Source: Cobetia amphilecti (GTDB lineage Bacteria > Pseudomonadota > Gammaproteobacteria > Pseudomonadales > Halomonadaceae). From it: a stretch of 64,000 nt of DNA. Each line of letters opens with the position of its first letter. Position 1 is the stretch's first letter. Under the pieces are notes generated by a model. That model saw only the letters and a list, made by a program, of their open reading frames with translations, had not been told where the DNA came from and searched no databases. This document shows positions 17,948-26,924 of the stretch, in pieces. A program made the translations under genes and the position numbers. The stretch lies in assembly GCF_030010415.1 (NCBI RefSeq), contig NZ_JASCSA010000014.1. One strand, written 5' to 3'.

Positions 17948-18310
17948 ATGACAGACCCGTTCAAGCAGCTTCACGATGCGATGGAAGAGTTCTCCGCCGA
18001 ACGTGACTGGGACCAGTTCCATTCTCCCAAGAATCTGGCCATGGCACTGACGGTGGAGGCAGCAGAGCTGCAGGAGTGCTTCCAGTGGCTGACCGAGGCA
18101 CAGTCTCAAGAGTTGGATGAGAAGCAACTGACTGCCGTCCGTGATGAAATCGCTGACGTTCAGCTCTACCTGATCCGGCTGGCGGGCAAGCTAGACGTGG
18201 ATATCGAAGCGGCATGCTGGGCGAAGATGGAGAAAAATGCGGAGAAATATCCCGCCGAGCAAGTGAAGGGAAGTGCGAAAAAGTACACGAGTTTTATGAG
18301 CAATAGATGA
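17948..18310 (+). CDS. MazG-like nucleotide pyrophosphohydrolase
   Basis: The 120-residue protein is a single-domain all-alpha NTP pyrophosphatase. The metal-binding pattern is clear: EAAELQE at about 38-44 and DEIADVQLYLIRLA further on, which is the EExxE-12-28-ExxD layout of MazG/dCTPase relatives. Such enzymes hydrolyse (d)NTPs to monophosphates. ATG at 17948 is preceded by an AGGTGA-like site; an upstream in-frame GTG at 17891 adds residues foreign to the family. It lies 107 bp after the nuclease-helicase-S24 gene, and this pairing of DUF2075 helicases with MazG-like enzymes suggests one functional unit. Confidence 0.85.
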   Translation: MTDPFKQLHDAMEEFSAERDWDQFHSPKNLAMALTVEAAELQECFQWLTEAQSQELDEKQLTAVRDEIADVQLYLIRLAGKLDVDIEAACWAKMEKNAEKYPAEQVKGSAKKYTSFMSNR

Positions 18311-18360
18311 GAGTAAATTAAATTTTTAATTAATATCAAAAAATTCAAATAGAGTGATCT

Positions 18361-18660
18361 ATGGTTAAATTAAGCGATGATAATAGCTTTTCTGATATTA
18401 AAGCTAGAAAGGAAAAAGCTGCTATCCTAATACATATGCAGATAATCAAGTCGGGCGGGTATCCAAAACCGGCCCAAGCTGTTCAGGTAATGCTTCGAAA
18501 GCCTGAGCATCCGTATCATCCATCCGGTCTTGATAATATAACTTTGAGTGAGGTTCTAAAGAAAAGGCATCTCGAGATATCCTTAGGGGATCTTGGATTT
18601 ATTATTGAGAAGCATAAAATTATAGGATTGGAAGGAGTTTCAAATTTTCTAGAGCAGTGA
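18361..18660 (+). CDS. Small AT-rich protein of unknown function
   Basis: A 99-residue basic, soluble protein with no recognised domain; helices with many Lys residues in the first third (DIKARKEKAAILIHMQ) and an acidic end. It starts 50 bp after the MazG-like gene in the same direction and shares the low GC of the other imported genes. It may belong to the same unit or be an orphan. Confidence 0.45.
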   Translation: MVKLSDDNSFSDIKARKEKAAILIHMQIIKSGGYPKPAQAVQVMLRKPEHPYHPSGLDNITLSEVLKKRHLEISLGDLGFIIEKHKIIGLEGVSNFLEQ

Positions 18661-18679
18661 TAGGTTTTATAACAGATAT

Positions 18680-19153
18680 GGTGGCAAGATCTGCGCTGCG
18701 CTGGATCGCCAGCATCTCAGAGATCTCTTCGATGTGAAGCTGCTGCTGAACCAGGGCGGTCTAGAATGAAGTGTATTCGAAGGCTTTCTGGCCTATCTGC
18801 TGGGACATTCCAGACCCTTGAACGAAGTGATCAACCCGCGACAAAAGCTACTGGACGACGTCTACCGACAGGAGTTTGTCGGGATGGCCAGAGCCGATAT
18901 CCCGTTGCAGCAGCTCTAGGACGCCCGGCACGAACTTTTGACGCGGCTGGACTAGCTGATGACGGATGTAGATGTTCGCTTCTTTCTGTCCTTCAAGCAG
19001 GGGCCGCCTGACTTGGCGTTGCTTCCGCTGACGGGCGTCGATCTACTGCCTGCTGTGCGTTGGAAGCTCGCTAATATCCAGAAGATGGGGGCTGACAAGC
19101 ATCGTCAGTCTCTGGAGCTGTTGGAGCAGGCCTTGTGCGAGCTTCGCCAATGA
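18680..19153 (+). pseudogene. Decayed AbiEii/AbiGii-type nucleotidyltransferase toxin gene (3' part)
   Basis: One frame reads through an AbiEii-like C-terminal region: LDRQHLRDLFDVKLLLNQGG, then FLAYLLGHSRPLNEVINP, the family's DxKxLL signature, and a helical tail to 19153. In-frame stops occur at 18767 (TGA), 18917 (TAG) and 18953 (TAG), and the catalytic N-terminal half is absent. AbiEii is the toxin of a type IV toxin-antitoxin abortive infection pair; no AbiEi antitoxin is left here. Confidence 0.75.
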
Positions 19154-19253
19154 TGCGGCACGCCCTGGCGGTTCAACTGCCTAAGTAGACTTCTCTTCAT
19201 ACCTCTAAGGCGCTAGGCTGTTACATATAATTACCCTAGGCGCAGGGGATGAC

Positions 19254-19761
19254 ATGGCGAACAGCAGGGAAGCTCATTTTCAGTGGGACATCGCCAAGCC
19301 CATGTCCGCTCGCGGCCGGAAGGCCGGTACTACCAAGGGTTACGACCGTAATGAGGAGTATGTCACCGGGCTGGACTTGCCCCCACTACCGCCTCGTCAA
19401 GCGTTAGGAGGAACGTCTGCGCCTGGAAGTGGGCGGGGAGGATCTCGTGACCTCGATCAATGATGTCTGGTCAGGCAAGCCCCACGACCCTAAGAAGCAG
19501 CGCTTGGGCGAGATCCTCGACCGGGTCAACGACCTCTACGGCGCCGAGGTAAGCGACGATGATAAGCTGCACTTCGCCCACAACATTGTCGACCGTATCG
19601 AACTCAACGAAGCGTTAATGGCCCAGGTGCGCACCCACAACGAAACCAAGATCATGCATGGGATGTTCCCGAGGATGGTCCTCGGTGGCCTGAGGAAAAA
19701 AGAGAAGCTTAGCGTGTCGCTGCTGAGAGATGAGAAAAAGGTAGGAAGTTTGCGCTGTTGA
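19254..19761 (+). pseudogene. Remnant of a type I restriction enzyme HsdR C-terminus
   Basis: The piece from 19384 in the frame of 19429-19761 resembles the extreme C-terminus of type I restriction R subunits: HYRLVKR, EERLRLEVG, then KKQRLGEILDRVNDLYG, SDDDKLHFAHNIVDRI and LMAQVRTHNETKIMHGMFP. A TAG at 19405 interrupts it, and the translocase and nuclease parts are missing. The preceding 19254-19383 segment reads openly in another frame (WDIAKPMSARGRKAGTTKGYD) and may be another scrap of the same operon. No HsdM or HsdS remains. Confidence 0.6.
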
Positions 19762-20149
19762 TTGTGAAGCTGTTGGCGGGGATGTCCAGTCGTGACTTGT
19801 GTGCCGAGTAGCAAGCTAAGGAAGGAGCATCTTGTGGCGGATAATGATCCAAAGCGGATGTTGGGAAATGACGAAAATCGGCCATAATGGGGCGTTAGTG
19901 AGGTGTTTCATCCACTCAGCGGCTAGCGCGAAAGGTCGTACATCCTCCGCCAACAACCCTGAGAAGAAATCGCGACATGGGCAATAAGTGGATTGAGCAT
20001 CGGGATCTCGTTCAATCAGATGTAGTTGTTAACTGTGCTCTCTTGGTGGGACTCCATAGGATTGGGCCATTGGATAATCTTGCATAATGGTGTGGCGCAC
20101 TCTGCCAGAATAGTAGGCTGGGACAATAACGACGTAAAGGGATGTTAGT
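19762..20149. other. Intergenic, scrap DNA and leader of the SMC operon
   Basis: No credible gene is seen. The stretch TTGGGC followed 15 bp later by CATAAT (about 20067-20093) could be the promoter of the nuclease/SMC operon, and AAGGGA precedes its first ATG. This is a weak visual match only. Confidence 0.3.
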
Positions 20150-22048
20150 ATGATTAGAAGGTTCCGGCTGGAGCAGAAGTCTCATTACGAGAGGCTAGTG
20201 ATTGCCCAGCGCTTGTCGGACATGGTTGAAAAGTTTCTTGACGGGCGGCGCGCTCCACTCGCGATCGGAGCCGAACAAGGCGGAATCGAAGAATGGGACG
20301 ATGTGGTGATCCTCCATTCTAAAAACTCCTATGAGCATTTGCAGGTCAAACGCCAGGCCAGTGATTTTTGCACAAAAAATCCGGATAAGACAAAACAGAA
20401 GGGCAAGGCTTCCAATGATGGATCTGCCGATACTAAGCCTGCAAGCTCAGTCATAGATTCGGCATTTGCTAGCCTGGCTAAGCACGCAGACTTAGGCACT
20501 TTCGATTCTCTTCCTGATCGTAAATTTCAGCTGACCCTTGTCGGTGCACACCTTGAGATAAAGAAAGATTTGACCGTCAATCATTTGGATGATTTGTGTA
20601 AACTGTGTCGCCAGGATGGGCTTGATTTGGATGAACTTGCCCAACGCAAGGACGGCCCAACACAGCGGACTTATCTTTGGCTCACGACCTGGTGTGGTTT
20701 CAAAGGTTGGGAACAGATCAGGGATACCCTGCGTCGAGTAACAATCGTCTGCGTTGGCAACGACGCAGCCTTGGAGCAACGGTCCATTGAATCTCTTGGC
20801 CGGCACTTTACCTATCCGAGACGCACCCTTGAACGGTTAATAACGTACATCACTGCTGAGACATCCGACGTTTCGACTTTGGGATGCCATGCGGTAGTTC
20901 AAGAGCTCAAGGATGAGCTTCGTCCAGATATCGTAACCTGGGCACAGTACATGCTAGGCGACGAGATTCCGCCTGTGGGAAGGTCGTGGTCGTTCGCTGG
21001 GACTTATCATCTTGCTGGAATGACTCCCCGATCTGCGAAGGGAGTTGTGGAGCACATGTGGAGTAGTGAGCCTGGAAATCGAAAGCTAAGGATATACGCA
21101 CCATACACGCCCCCTGTCGGAGAAAATCTCACCCTTCAATCAGCAATACTGCGCATGGCTTTGCACCTATCTAATGGCAGTCAGAGTTTGATGCTAGATG
21201 AACCAACGTGGCGCGTTAGCGTTGGCCATGAAGTCGGGCACACGCTCGGTTGCACAGAGAGTGACCTAAAAAATCTCCCTTGGATCGAAAACTCTGAGCC
21301 CCTTGCATGCGCGCAGGGTAGTGAATTTGAGACACAAGGCGCGGCCCGGGCGGAGGCTGAAGAGCTTGCAAATGCCATGGACCACCTCATGTGGCAGCAC
21401 CTCATTCAAGGTGTCTCTCGAAAGATTGCCGCTATTGCAGATGCGGCGCTCGCTGACGCAATGGAAACTATTTGGCGAGAATGGCTAGAGGAGTTCACCA
21501 AGAGTCCCGAGAGTCGCCGAGAATTTCTGGAACAGCTTCTGTATCCGCATATGGAAGGGAAAAACGCGAAGCATGCGCATCGACTCGGGCCCTGCACCTT
21601 AGACCTGCTGGTCACCGCAGTTGAAACCCTGTTGCTGGTTGCGGTGGGGGTCGGTGGCAATGATACTAAGTGGGCATTCTTTCCGGCTTGTGGACAGGTC
21701 CTTAGCATCGCGCTCAAGTACTGGTCTGGCCCTGCAGGCGGCGCTACAGAAGTTCGTGAGCTGTCTGACGATCCTTTGATGTCGGTTATCGGCCCTTCCC
21801 CTGCCTCGGTCGTAATCCTGTCAGGCGTGAGTGCCTCCCCATCAGAATTATTGAACGTAGGGATGGCTGATGACGCGGAAGCGGCTACCAGTATGGCAGC
21901 CGAACGCAGGCCGCACCTGCTCGTCACCAAGTCAGGGATGTTTAATCATTTGCGTAGAGGGGACCTGGCCTCTGTGCGAGAACACTTCACTAAGCAATGG
22001 CAAGATCGGATACTCGCACGCGAGCTAGCCATCGGGACAAATACGTAA
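20150..22048 (+). CDS. Cap4-like dsDNA nuclease effector, LmuA-type component
   Basis: The 632-residue protein begins with a Cap4/dsDNA-endonuclease-like domain: Glu47-Glu48, Asp50-Asp51 (IEEWDDVVI) and the QVK motif at 65-67 (EHLQVKRQ) mirror the E-D-QxK layout of that PD-(D/E)xK group. The remaining 500 residues are helical and unrecognised. It heads a three-gene operon with a 199-aa middle protein and an SMC-like ATPase, the gene order of Lamassu/DdmABC-type and ABC-three-component systems, where the first protein is the killing nuclease controlled by the ATPase. The GC content is moderate and uniform over the three genes. Confidence 0.65.
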   Translation: MIRRFRLEQKSHYERLVIAQRLSDMVEKFLDGRRAPLAIGAEQGGIEEWDDVVILHSKNSYEHLQVKRQASDFCTKNPDKTKQKGKASNDGSADTKPASSVIDSAFASLAKHADLGTFDSLPDRKFQLTLVGAHLEIKKDLTVNHLDDLCKLCRQDGLDLDELAQRKDGPTQRTYLWLTTWCGFKGWEQIRDTLRRVTIVCVGNDAALEQRSIESLGRHFTYPRRTLERLITYITAETSDVSTLGCHAVVQELKDELRPDIVTWAQYMLGDEIPPVGRSWSFAGTYHLAGMTPRSAKGVVEHMWSSEPGNRKLRIYAPYTPPVGENLTLQSAILRMALHLSNGSQSLMLDEPTWRVSVGHEVGHTLGCTESDLKNLPWIENSEPLACAQGSEFETQGAARAEAEELANAMDHLMWQHLIQGVSRKIAAIADAALADAMETIWREWLEEFTKSPESRREFLEQLLYPHMEGKNAKHAHRLGPCTLDLLVTAVETLLLVAVGVGGNDTKWAFFPACGQVLSIALKYWSGPAGGATEVRELSDDPLMSVIGPSPASVVILSGVSASPSELLNVGMADDAEAATSMAAERRPHLLVTKSGMFNHLRRGDLASVREHFTKQWQDRILARELAIGTNT

Positions 22049-22058
22049 GGACTCTGAA

Positions 22059-22658
22059 ATGCTAACGATACCGGGGGTCATTGAAGCCATAACGGAGCGT
22101 GCCGAAGGTCGCTATATAGTTTCATTGCCCGATACGTTTGAACTGGTGTCGCCGTCGAATGAAATCGAATCTTCTACGGTGCAGCTCAAACGAGTTAATC
22201 AGAAAGGTGCAGGCTGGCGGACTGTATTGATTGCAGCCTTTTCTTTCGATTCGGAAAAAATCCAAGGCGCATTCCGGTGGGCTGCGGATGTCCGTGACAT
22301 GCTTGCGGAGCCACAAAATGCCGATCTATACATGTTCATGTTAATCGAAGGAATTGCATCAGAAGACGCAGCTCGTCTTGAGGCGGATGATCGCTTTTGC
22401 AGAAAAATCGTGGTCAGAGAGCAGGAAGATGTTGACTCATTTCTAGACCGTAGTTTCTTGGCGACTCTTGCCCCTGCGGGTAGCTCAGACAATATCAGCG
22501 ATCCACTGCTAGCATCCCTAGACTCTCTGAGTATAGCGCATTCCTGGGTTGTGCCGCATCTTGAAATATGGCGAGAAGTTCTTCTTTCAGGAAAGTCAGG
22601 CGGTGATATCGCTGAAGAGCTGAAGCTCGCTACGTTTGGTGACGAGGACTCCCAATGA
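22059..22658 (+). CDS. Middle component of the nuclease/SMC system (LmuC-like)
   Basis: A 199-residue protein with no recognised motif; mixed alpha/beta start and helical end (WREVLLSGKSGGDIAEELKL). By position and size it corresponds to the small middle component of Lamassu/ABC-3C systems that bridges the effector and the ATPase. Its ATG lies 10 bp after the upstream stop with AAGGAC as ribosome site, and its TGA overlaps the ATG of the ATPase gene, so the three proteins are probably made in fixed proportion. Confidence 0.6.
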   Translation: MLTIPGVIEAITERAEGRYIVSLPDTFELVSPSNEIESSTVQLKRVNQKGAGWRTVLIAAFSFDSEKIQGAFRWAADVRDMLAEPQNADLYMFMLIEGIASEDAARLEADDRFCRKIVVREQEDVDSFLDRSFLATLAPAGSSDNISDPLLASLDSLSIAHSWVVPHLEIWREVLLSGKSGGDIAEELKLATFGDEDSQ

Positions 22659-25648
22659 AACAGCTGAAGTCCATTGAGCTATCAAACATACGAAGGTTTG
22701 GCGCCGACACTACGATTGATATTAGCAGCGGTGCAACCATTCTCTTAGCTCCCAATGGCACCGGAAAGACGGCAATCTTCGAAGCCATCGAGTTCGGTCT
22801 GACTGGAAAAATTTCCCGGCTTGGGGAAAATCTTTCACCGATCATTCGAGATTCTCAGTCTAAAGCTAGAGTGAGTTTGTGTTTCGGTGAAATACAAGCC
22901 TCTGTTCAGGTTGGTGATAATGGTGACGTCCAAAGAACTGGCGACCTCAGCCCTCTTTTTCCGGATACAAGCCCTGAGGATATCCCGTTTCTGCTGAGGC
23001 TTACCCATCTGCTTGATCAGCGAGAAGGGGAATGGCTGGTAAAGGCAGACTCCAAAGTTGCGGGATCTCAGCTAGCACGGTTACCAATTGGCAAGGATGG
23101 CGCCCAAGTGAGTTCTGTCCTTGGCGGTATTCGCCGCGCGCTAACTGAGCAAATAAAACAAGCCAAGAGCGTACTCAAAAAACTCGAAGAAGAATTTAGT
23201 GAATGGCAAAGCTTGATCCTTGACCGGGATGTAGCAGCTTCTCAGTCCGCAGGTGCACTTCGTAGCAAAGAAAATATCGCTGAATCTATTTCGGACATCG
23301 CGCGCCAGACGCAGAGTTTCGAGCAGTTACCAGCACGCTTACTGATGCCGCCACTGGGTCAGGATGGCTTGGAAACGGCTCATGATGCATTGCAACAATT
23401 GGTGCAGGGAAAGCTAAACCGACTTCGTGATCAGATCACTGATCTGGCTGAGGTTGACGGGCTGATAGGCCGATTCGTGTCTGAGCAGGCACGTTCAGAG
23501 CAGCTTGGCAACGAACTCATCAACGTCACGCAAGAACTTGCACAGAAGAAACAAGACCGAGCTTTTGTAGCTGCCAAGCATGAGCGGCTCCAGCAGGAGT
23601 TGGTTACAGCAGAAGATGAGCGTGATGTGATCGCTCAACAGCTCAAACGGCTTATGAATGAGGCCCAGGCAAAAGAGACGCTCGAGCAACGTAAGCAGGT
23701 ATTAGAGAAAGCTGACGAGGCCTTGACCAGCGCTGAGTCTTTGGCTTTCGACTTGCGTCGCGAGCATGAAGGCAACGAGCAGCTCGGCGTCCAACATGCT
23801 CTCATCAACAGACAGCGGAAGGAGTTGCTAGAAATAGATGCTAACCTTCTCAATGCGCATCAACTCTTTAAACGCTGGGAGCAGCTGCTTCAGCAGGTTG
23901 TAGAGGTTGTAAGCTCCATCAACAGTGAAGAGGAACAAGAGGATACCCTTAAAGAACAAGTGCAAGCCGCGTTATTCTCGAGAGCTGCTTCTGAAGCTGA
24001 AGATCAGGCTGCGAAGAGTCAACATGAGACTTTGACCTCGGCTGCTGACACAATACGTCAGGCCGTCGCGTCTATCGCGACTCATCTGCCAAGCGATCGT
24101 GGAGACTGCCCTCTTTGTGGCGAGGAGCATGGGGCAGTAGCCTTACACGAACGTGTTATCAAGGCACTAGAGGCTATCGATCCCAATGTCGTCGTAGCCG
24201 AACGACGTGTTAAGAAGGCAGCTGATACTCTGCGTGAATGTACAGAAGCGGTTACGTCCGCCGAAGTAAAATTGAGAGCATGCAAGGGGCGAGTTGTCGA
24301 ACTAAAACACCAGAAGGCGAGTCTGGAGGCGGAAATAGACGATATCAGGACTAACGTTCTGCTCGACGGCGATACGATAACCCTCGCAAAAGAGTCAATC
24401 CGACGTCGCGAAGAGGCAAATGCTTCAGCCAAGCTTCAGCTCGACGAGAAACAGCGCAGCCTTGCGCCCCCGCTAGCCACCGATGTTTTTGACCAGACCA
24501 AAAACGCCTATGATTCGGCTGTTCGTGCATTGGAATCCGCGCGGCAGTCCCGATTGGAGGCCAGCAGCAGGCTTGAGCAGGCTACTGCAGCATTGGCAGC
24601 AATTACTGCAGACGCTCCACCGGCACAAACGCTAGAAGAGTTGTCCTTAGCGCAAAACCAAAATACCAATAAAATTGCTGATCTTCGCGCTAAAGTGACG
24701 GCTGAAAAATCTACCTGGGATCGGCAGCAAGTTCAACTTAACGACGTGAAGAAGCGGGTATCTGATCTGGAAGCTCAGCTATCCGATAACCAATCTCGAG
24801 TCGCTACTATCCGAGCCGCCTGGCGCCAACTATCGTTCACTGGAGATCCAGCAGCCGAGGTCGCGCGCAGCTATGAAGTTCAGTTGCAAGTTATCGCTAC
24901 AGAGCTATCTCGACACTTAGAGGCACTACAAACTATCAAAATCGAGATCGGTGCCTGGAGCAAGTCGGAGCAGGCGCGCCTTGCTCAGGGTTTGCTAGAT
25001 CGTCGGCGCGGCGAGTTGTCGGAAGATGAGTACACCACTACCCTTCGTATGCAAGTGGATGTAAGGCAGTCTGGCCTGCAGCGCCTCTTAAAGTTATCCG
25101 AAGCGATGGAGTCGCTGAATCAGTTCCTTTCCTCCGAAATCGCGAATGTTCAGAAACACGTACAGGCCGTTAAGCCGCGTTGGCAGGCGCTTCTCAAACG
25201 AGTGGTCAGGGAAAAAAGGTTTACTGAGACGAATTTGAATTTCCGAAGCTCATACCAAAAAGCACGCGCTGAGGTATCAGTACCGCTCCATGGGAGCTTA
25301 ACCCCCGTACCTTCAATAGCTAGTGAAGCTCAGCTGACGGATCTGCAACTGACCTTCTTGCTATCGATGGCGCTGGAGCATCAGTGGTCTCCCTGGCGTG
25401 GTCTACTTCTTGACGACCCAACCCAGCATCACGACTTGGTTCATGCAGCTTCGGTATTCGATGTGCTTCGTGATTACATTGTCGATCATGGATTTCAGGT
25501 TGTGATTGCAACCCATGACGCCCTTCAAGCTAGATATTTCATGCGTAAGCTGAAAAACGACGGTATCGAAGCAAGTCTATGGTCACTCGTCCCAACCCCT
25601 GAAGGTGTTACTGCCTCAGAAGGTTTATGGCCGGGTAGAGGCCAGTGA
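22655..25648 (+). CDS. SMC/Rad50-like ATPase with zinc hook (LmuB-like)
   Basis: The 997-residue protein has the SMC plan: Walker A APNGTGKT at 32-39, a long coiled coil with a CPLCGEE zinc-hook motif (Cys485, Cys488) at its midpoint, a second coiled coil, and a C-terminal ATPase lobe with LLLDDPTQHHD (Asp920, Asp921) and the H-loop in VIATHD. Rad50-like hooks dimerise through zinc. In Lamassu-type systems this protein senses phage or plasmid DNA ends and releases the nuclease; that is family knowledge. The gene is intact and the last of the operon. Confidence 0.85.
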   Translation: MKQLKSIELSNIRRFGADTTIDISSGATILLAPNGTGKTAIFEAIEFGLTGKISRLGENLSPIIRDSQSKARVSLCFGEIQASVQVGDNGDVQRTGDLSPLFPDTSPEDIPFLLRLTHLLDQREGEWLVKADSKVAGSQLARLPIGKDGAQVSSVLGGIRRALTEQIKQAKSVLKKLEEEFSEWQSLILDRDVAASQSAGALRSKENIAESISDIARQTQSFEQLPARLLMPPLGQDGLETAHDALQQLVQGKLNRLRDQITDLAEVDGLIGRFVSEQARSEQLGNELINVTQELAQKKQDRAFVAAKHERLQQELVTAEDERDVIAQQLKRLMNEAQAKETLEQRKQVLEKADEALTSAESLAFDLRREHEGNEQLGVQHALINRQRKELLEIDANLLNAHQLFKRWEQLLQQVVEVVSSINSEEEQEDTLKEQVQAALFSRAASEAEDQAAKSQHETLTSAADTIRQAVASIATHLPSDRGDCPLCGEEHGAVALHERVIKALEAIDPNVVVAERRVKKAADTLRECTEAVTSAEVKLRACKGRVVELKHQKASLEAEIDDIRTNVLLDGDTITLAKESIRRREEANASAKLQLDEKQRSLAPPLATDVFDQTKNAYDSAVRALESARQSRLEASSRLEQATAALAAITADAPPAQTLEELSLAQNQNTNKIADLRAKVTAEKSTWDRQQVQLNDVKKRVSDLEAQLSDNQSRVATIRAAWRQLSFTGDPAAEVARSYEVQLQVIATELSRHLEALQTIKIEIGAWSKSEQARLAQGLLDRRRGELSEDEYTTTLRMQVDVRQSGLQRLLKLSEAMESLNQFLSSEIANVQKHVQAVKPRWQALLKRVVREKRFTETNLNFRSSYQKARAEVSVPLHGSLTPVPSIASEAQLTDLQLTFLLSMALEHQWSPWRGLLLDDPTQHHDLVHAASVFDVLRDYIVDHGFQVVIATHDALQARYFMRKLKNDGIEASLWSLVPTPEGVTASEGLWPGRGQ

Positions 25649-26098
25649 GCAGTGAGTGAATAGTAATATAGTAGTGTAGCTCTAAGCACGATTGTTGCCG
25701 TCTTTTGAGATCGCGTGGTCGCCGCGAAATGAGTGTCAGGTTTCAGTAGCCACCAAAATGCCAGTACGCCATTCAAGTTATTGCAGCGCCGATATGCAGA
25801 AGATAAACCTCTGCCCTTGGCCGTAAGCGGTCAGCATGCCTTTGAGGGAAGCGACCTTGCGCCTCTTAGAGGCATGCTGCTCGAGAGAGTAATAGTCCCC
25901 AAATGGTACACGCGCGGTACACACACCAGCTTCGTGTGCTATCCTCAAACTTCGCTAAGCTACTGATTCCAAAGAACTGTACCTTTCGCCCGATTACGGT
26001 CACTTTTCCTTGTGTGTCAGTAGCTTATTGTTTTAAAAGCCAACTCATAATCCCCTGGTCTGATCTCAAAGGTTTCAGCCGCCCAGTATCCTCCAGCC
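25649..26098. other. Right island border; tRNA-3'-half-like and repeat-like scraps
   Basis: No gene is seen. Two features stand out: a repeated GGTACAC motif near 25904-25922, and at about 26040-26078 a CAACTCATAATCCCCTGGTC segment followed by AGGTTTCA. The latter looks like the anticodon arm and T-arm start of a CAU-anticodon tRNA, as in attachment sites of tRNA-targeting islands. The rest of a tRNA cannot be folded from it. Confidence 0.3.
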
Positions 26099-26632
26099 TT
26101 ATTCCCCCCCAGCCATGCCCCTATACTTCCCCTTGAAATACAACAACGGCCGCGCCGTCCCTTCAGCATTCAGATTCAGTCCCTTCACTTCTCCGATCAC
26201 GATCAGGTGATCACCTGCGGGGTGCTCTGCGTGAATCTTGCAGTCGAGCCAGTGCAGGCTGTCATTGATCACCGGGTTGCCGAGGGGGGAGAGTTGCCAG
26301 TCGATGCCTTGCCATTTGTCTGCGCCACGCATGGCGAACTGGTTGGAGACATGGCTTTGCTCACTGGAGAGGATGTTGACGGCGAAGCGCTCTGCCTGGC
26401 GAATCTTCGGGTAGCTGAAGGAGCTTGCCTTGACGCTGAAGGAGACCAGCGGCGGATTCATCGATACGCTGTAGAACGACTGGCAGGTGAAGCCGATCGG
26501 TTCGTCGTCGACCTGGGTGGTGATGATGGTGATGCCGGAGGCGAAGTGGCCGAGGGCTTCACGGAAACTGGCGGGGTCGATGGTGGTGTTAGTGTTGGTG
26601 TCAGTTTTGTTGTCGGTATCGGAGAGTGACAT
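26099..26632 (-). CDS. Flavin reductase family protein
   Basis: The 177-residue protein has the FMN-binding split-barrel fold of HpaC-like flavin reductases: FREALGHFASGITIITT at the start, GFTCQSFYSVSMNPPLVSFSV, FAVNILS and DHLIVIGEV. Such enzymes reduce FMN with NAD(P)H and pass it to a partner oxygenase. ATG at 26632 with AGGA 7 nt upstream is preferred over the longer frame, whose extra 30 residues are low-quality. It lies downstream of mesD on the same strand, separated by a hairpin, and may feed electrons or flavin to the oxygen-dependent MesD/MesX methionine synthase. Confidence 0.88.
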   Translation of the reverse strand: MSLSDTDNKTDTNTNTTIDPASFREALGHFASGITIITTQVDDEPIGFTCQSFYSVSMNPPLVSFSVKASSFSYPKIRQAERFAVNILSSEQSHVSNQFAMRGADKWQGIDWQLSPLGNPVINDSLHWLDCKIHAEHPAGDHLIVIGEVKGLNLNAEGTARPLLYFKGKYRGMAGGE

Positions 26633-26740
26633 GGCAAGTCCTGGAAGATTGGGGAGGTGGTAATGGTCAGCCGTGGGGGAGGGGCTGCAGCGATAGCGCG
26701 GGACTGAGAGTTTGAGTGACAAGGGTGAGAGAGATGAAAC

Positions 26741-26779
26741 AAAAATGGCCGTCGTGAATCCTTCACGATGGCCATTTTT
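26741..26779. terminator. Bidirectional hairpin terminator
   Basis: An 18-bp stem (26741-26758 with 26762-26779, one G-T mismatch) ends in five T residues on either strand. It lies between the mesD 3' end and the flavin reductase start, so it probably limits read-through from mesX-mesD. Confidence 0.85.
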
Positions 26780-26924
26780 GTTTGCGGCGGTGTCAGCCGC
26801 GTCAGCTTTTACCCTTCAGCACTATCGTCGGGCCAACTCGATTTGGAACTAGCCTGGCGCTGTCTGTCAGTGCTGTGCCTTGGCCCGCGCTGTACCTTGG
26901 CCAGTTCAGTGTTTCGCCAAGCGA

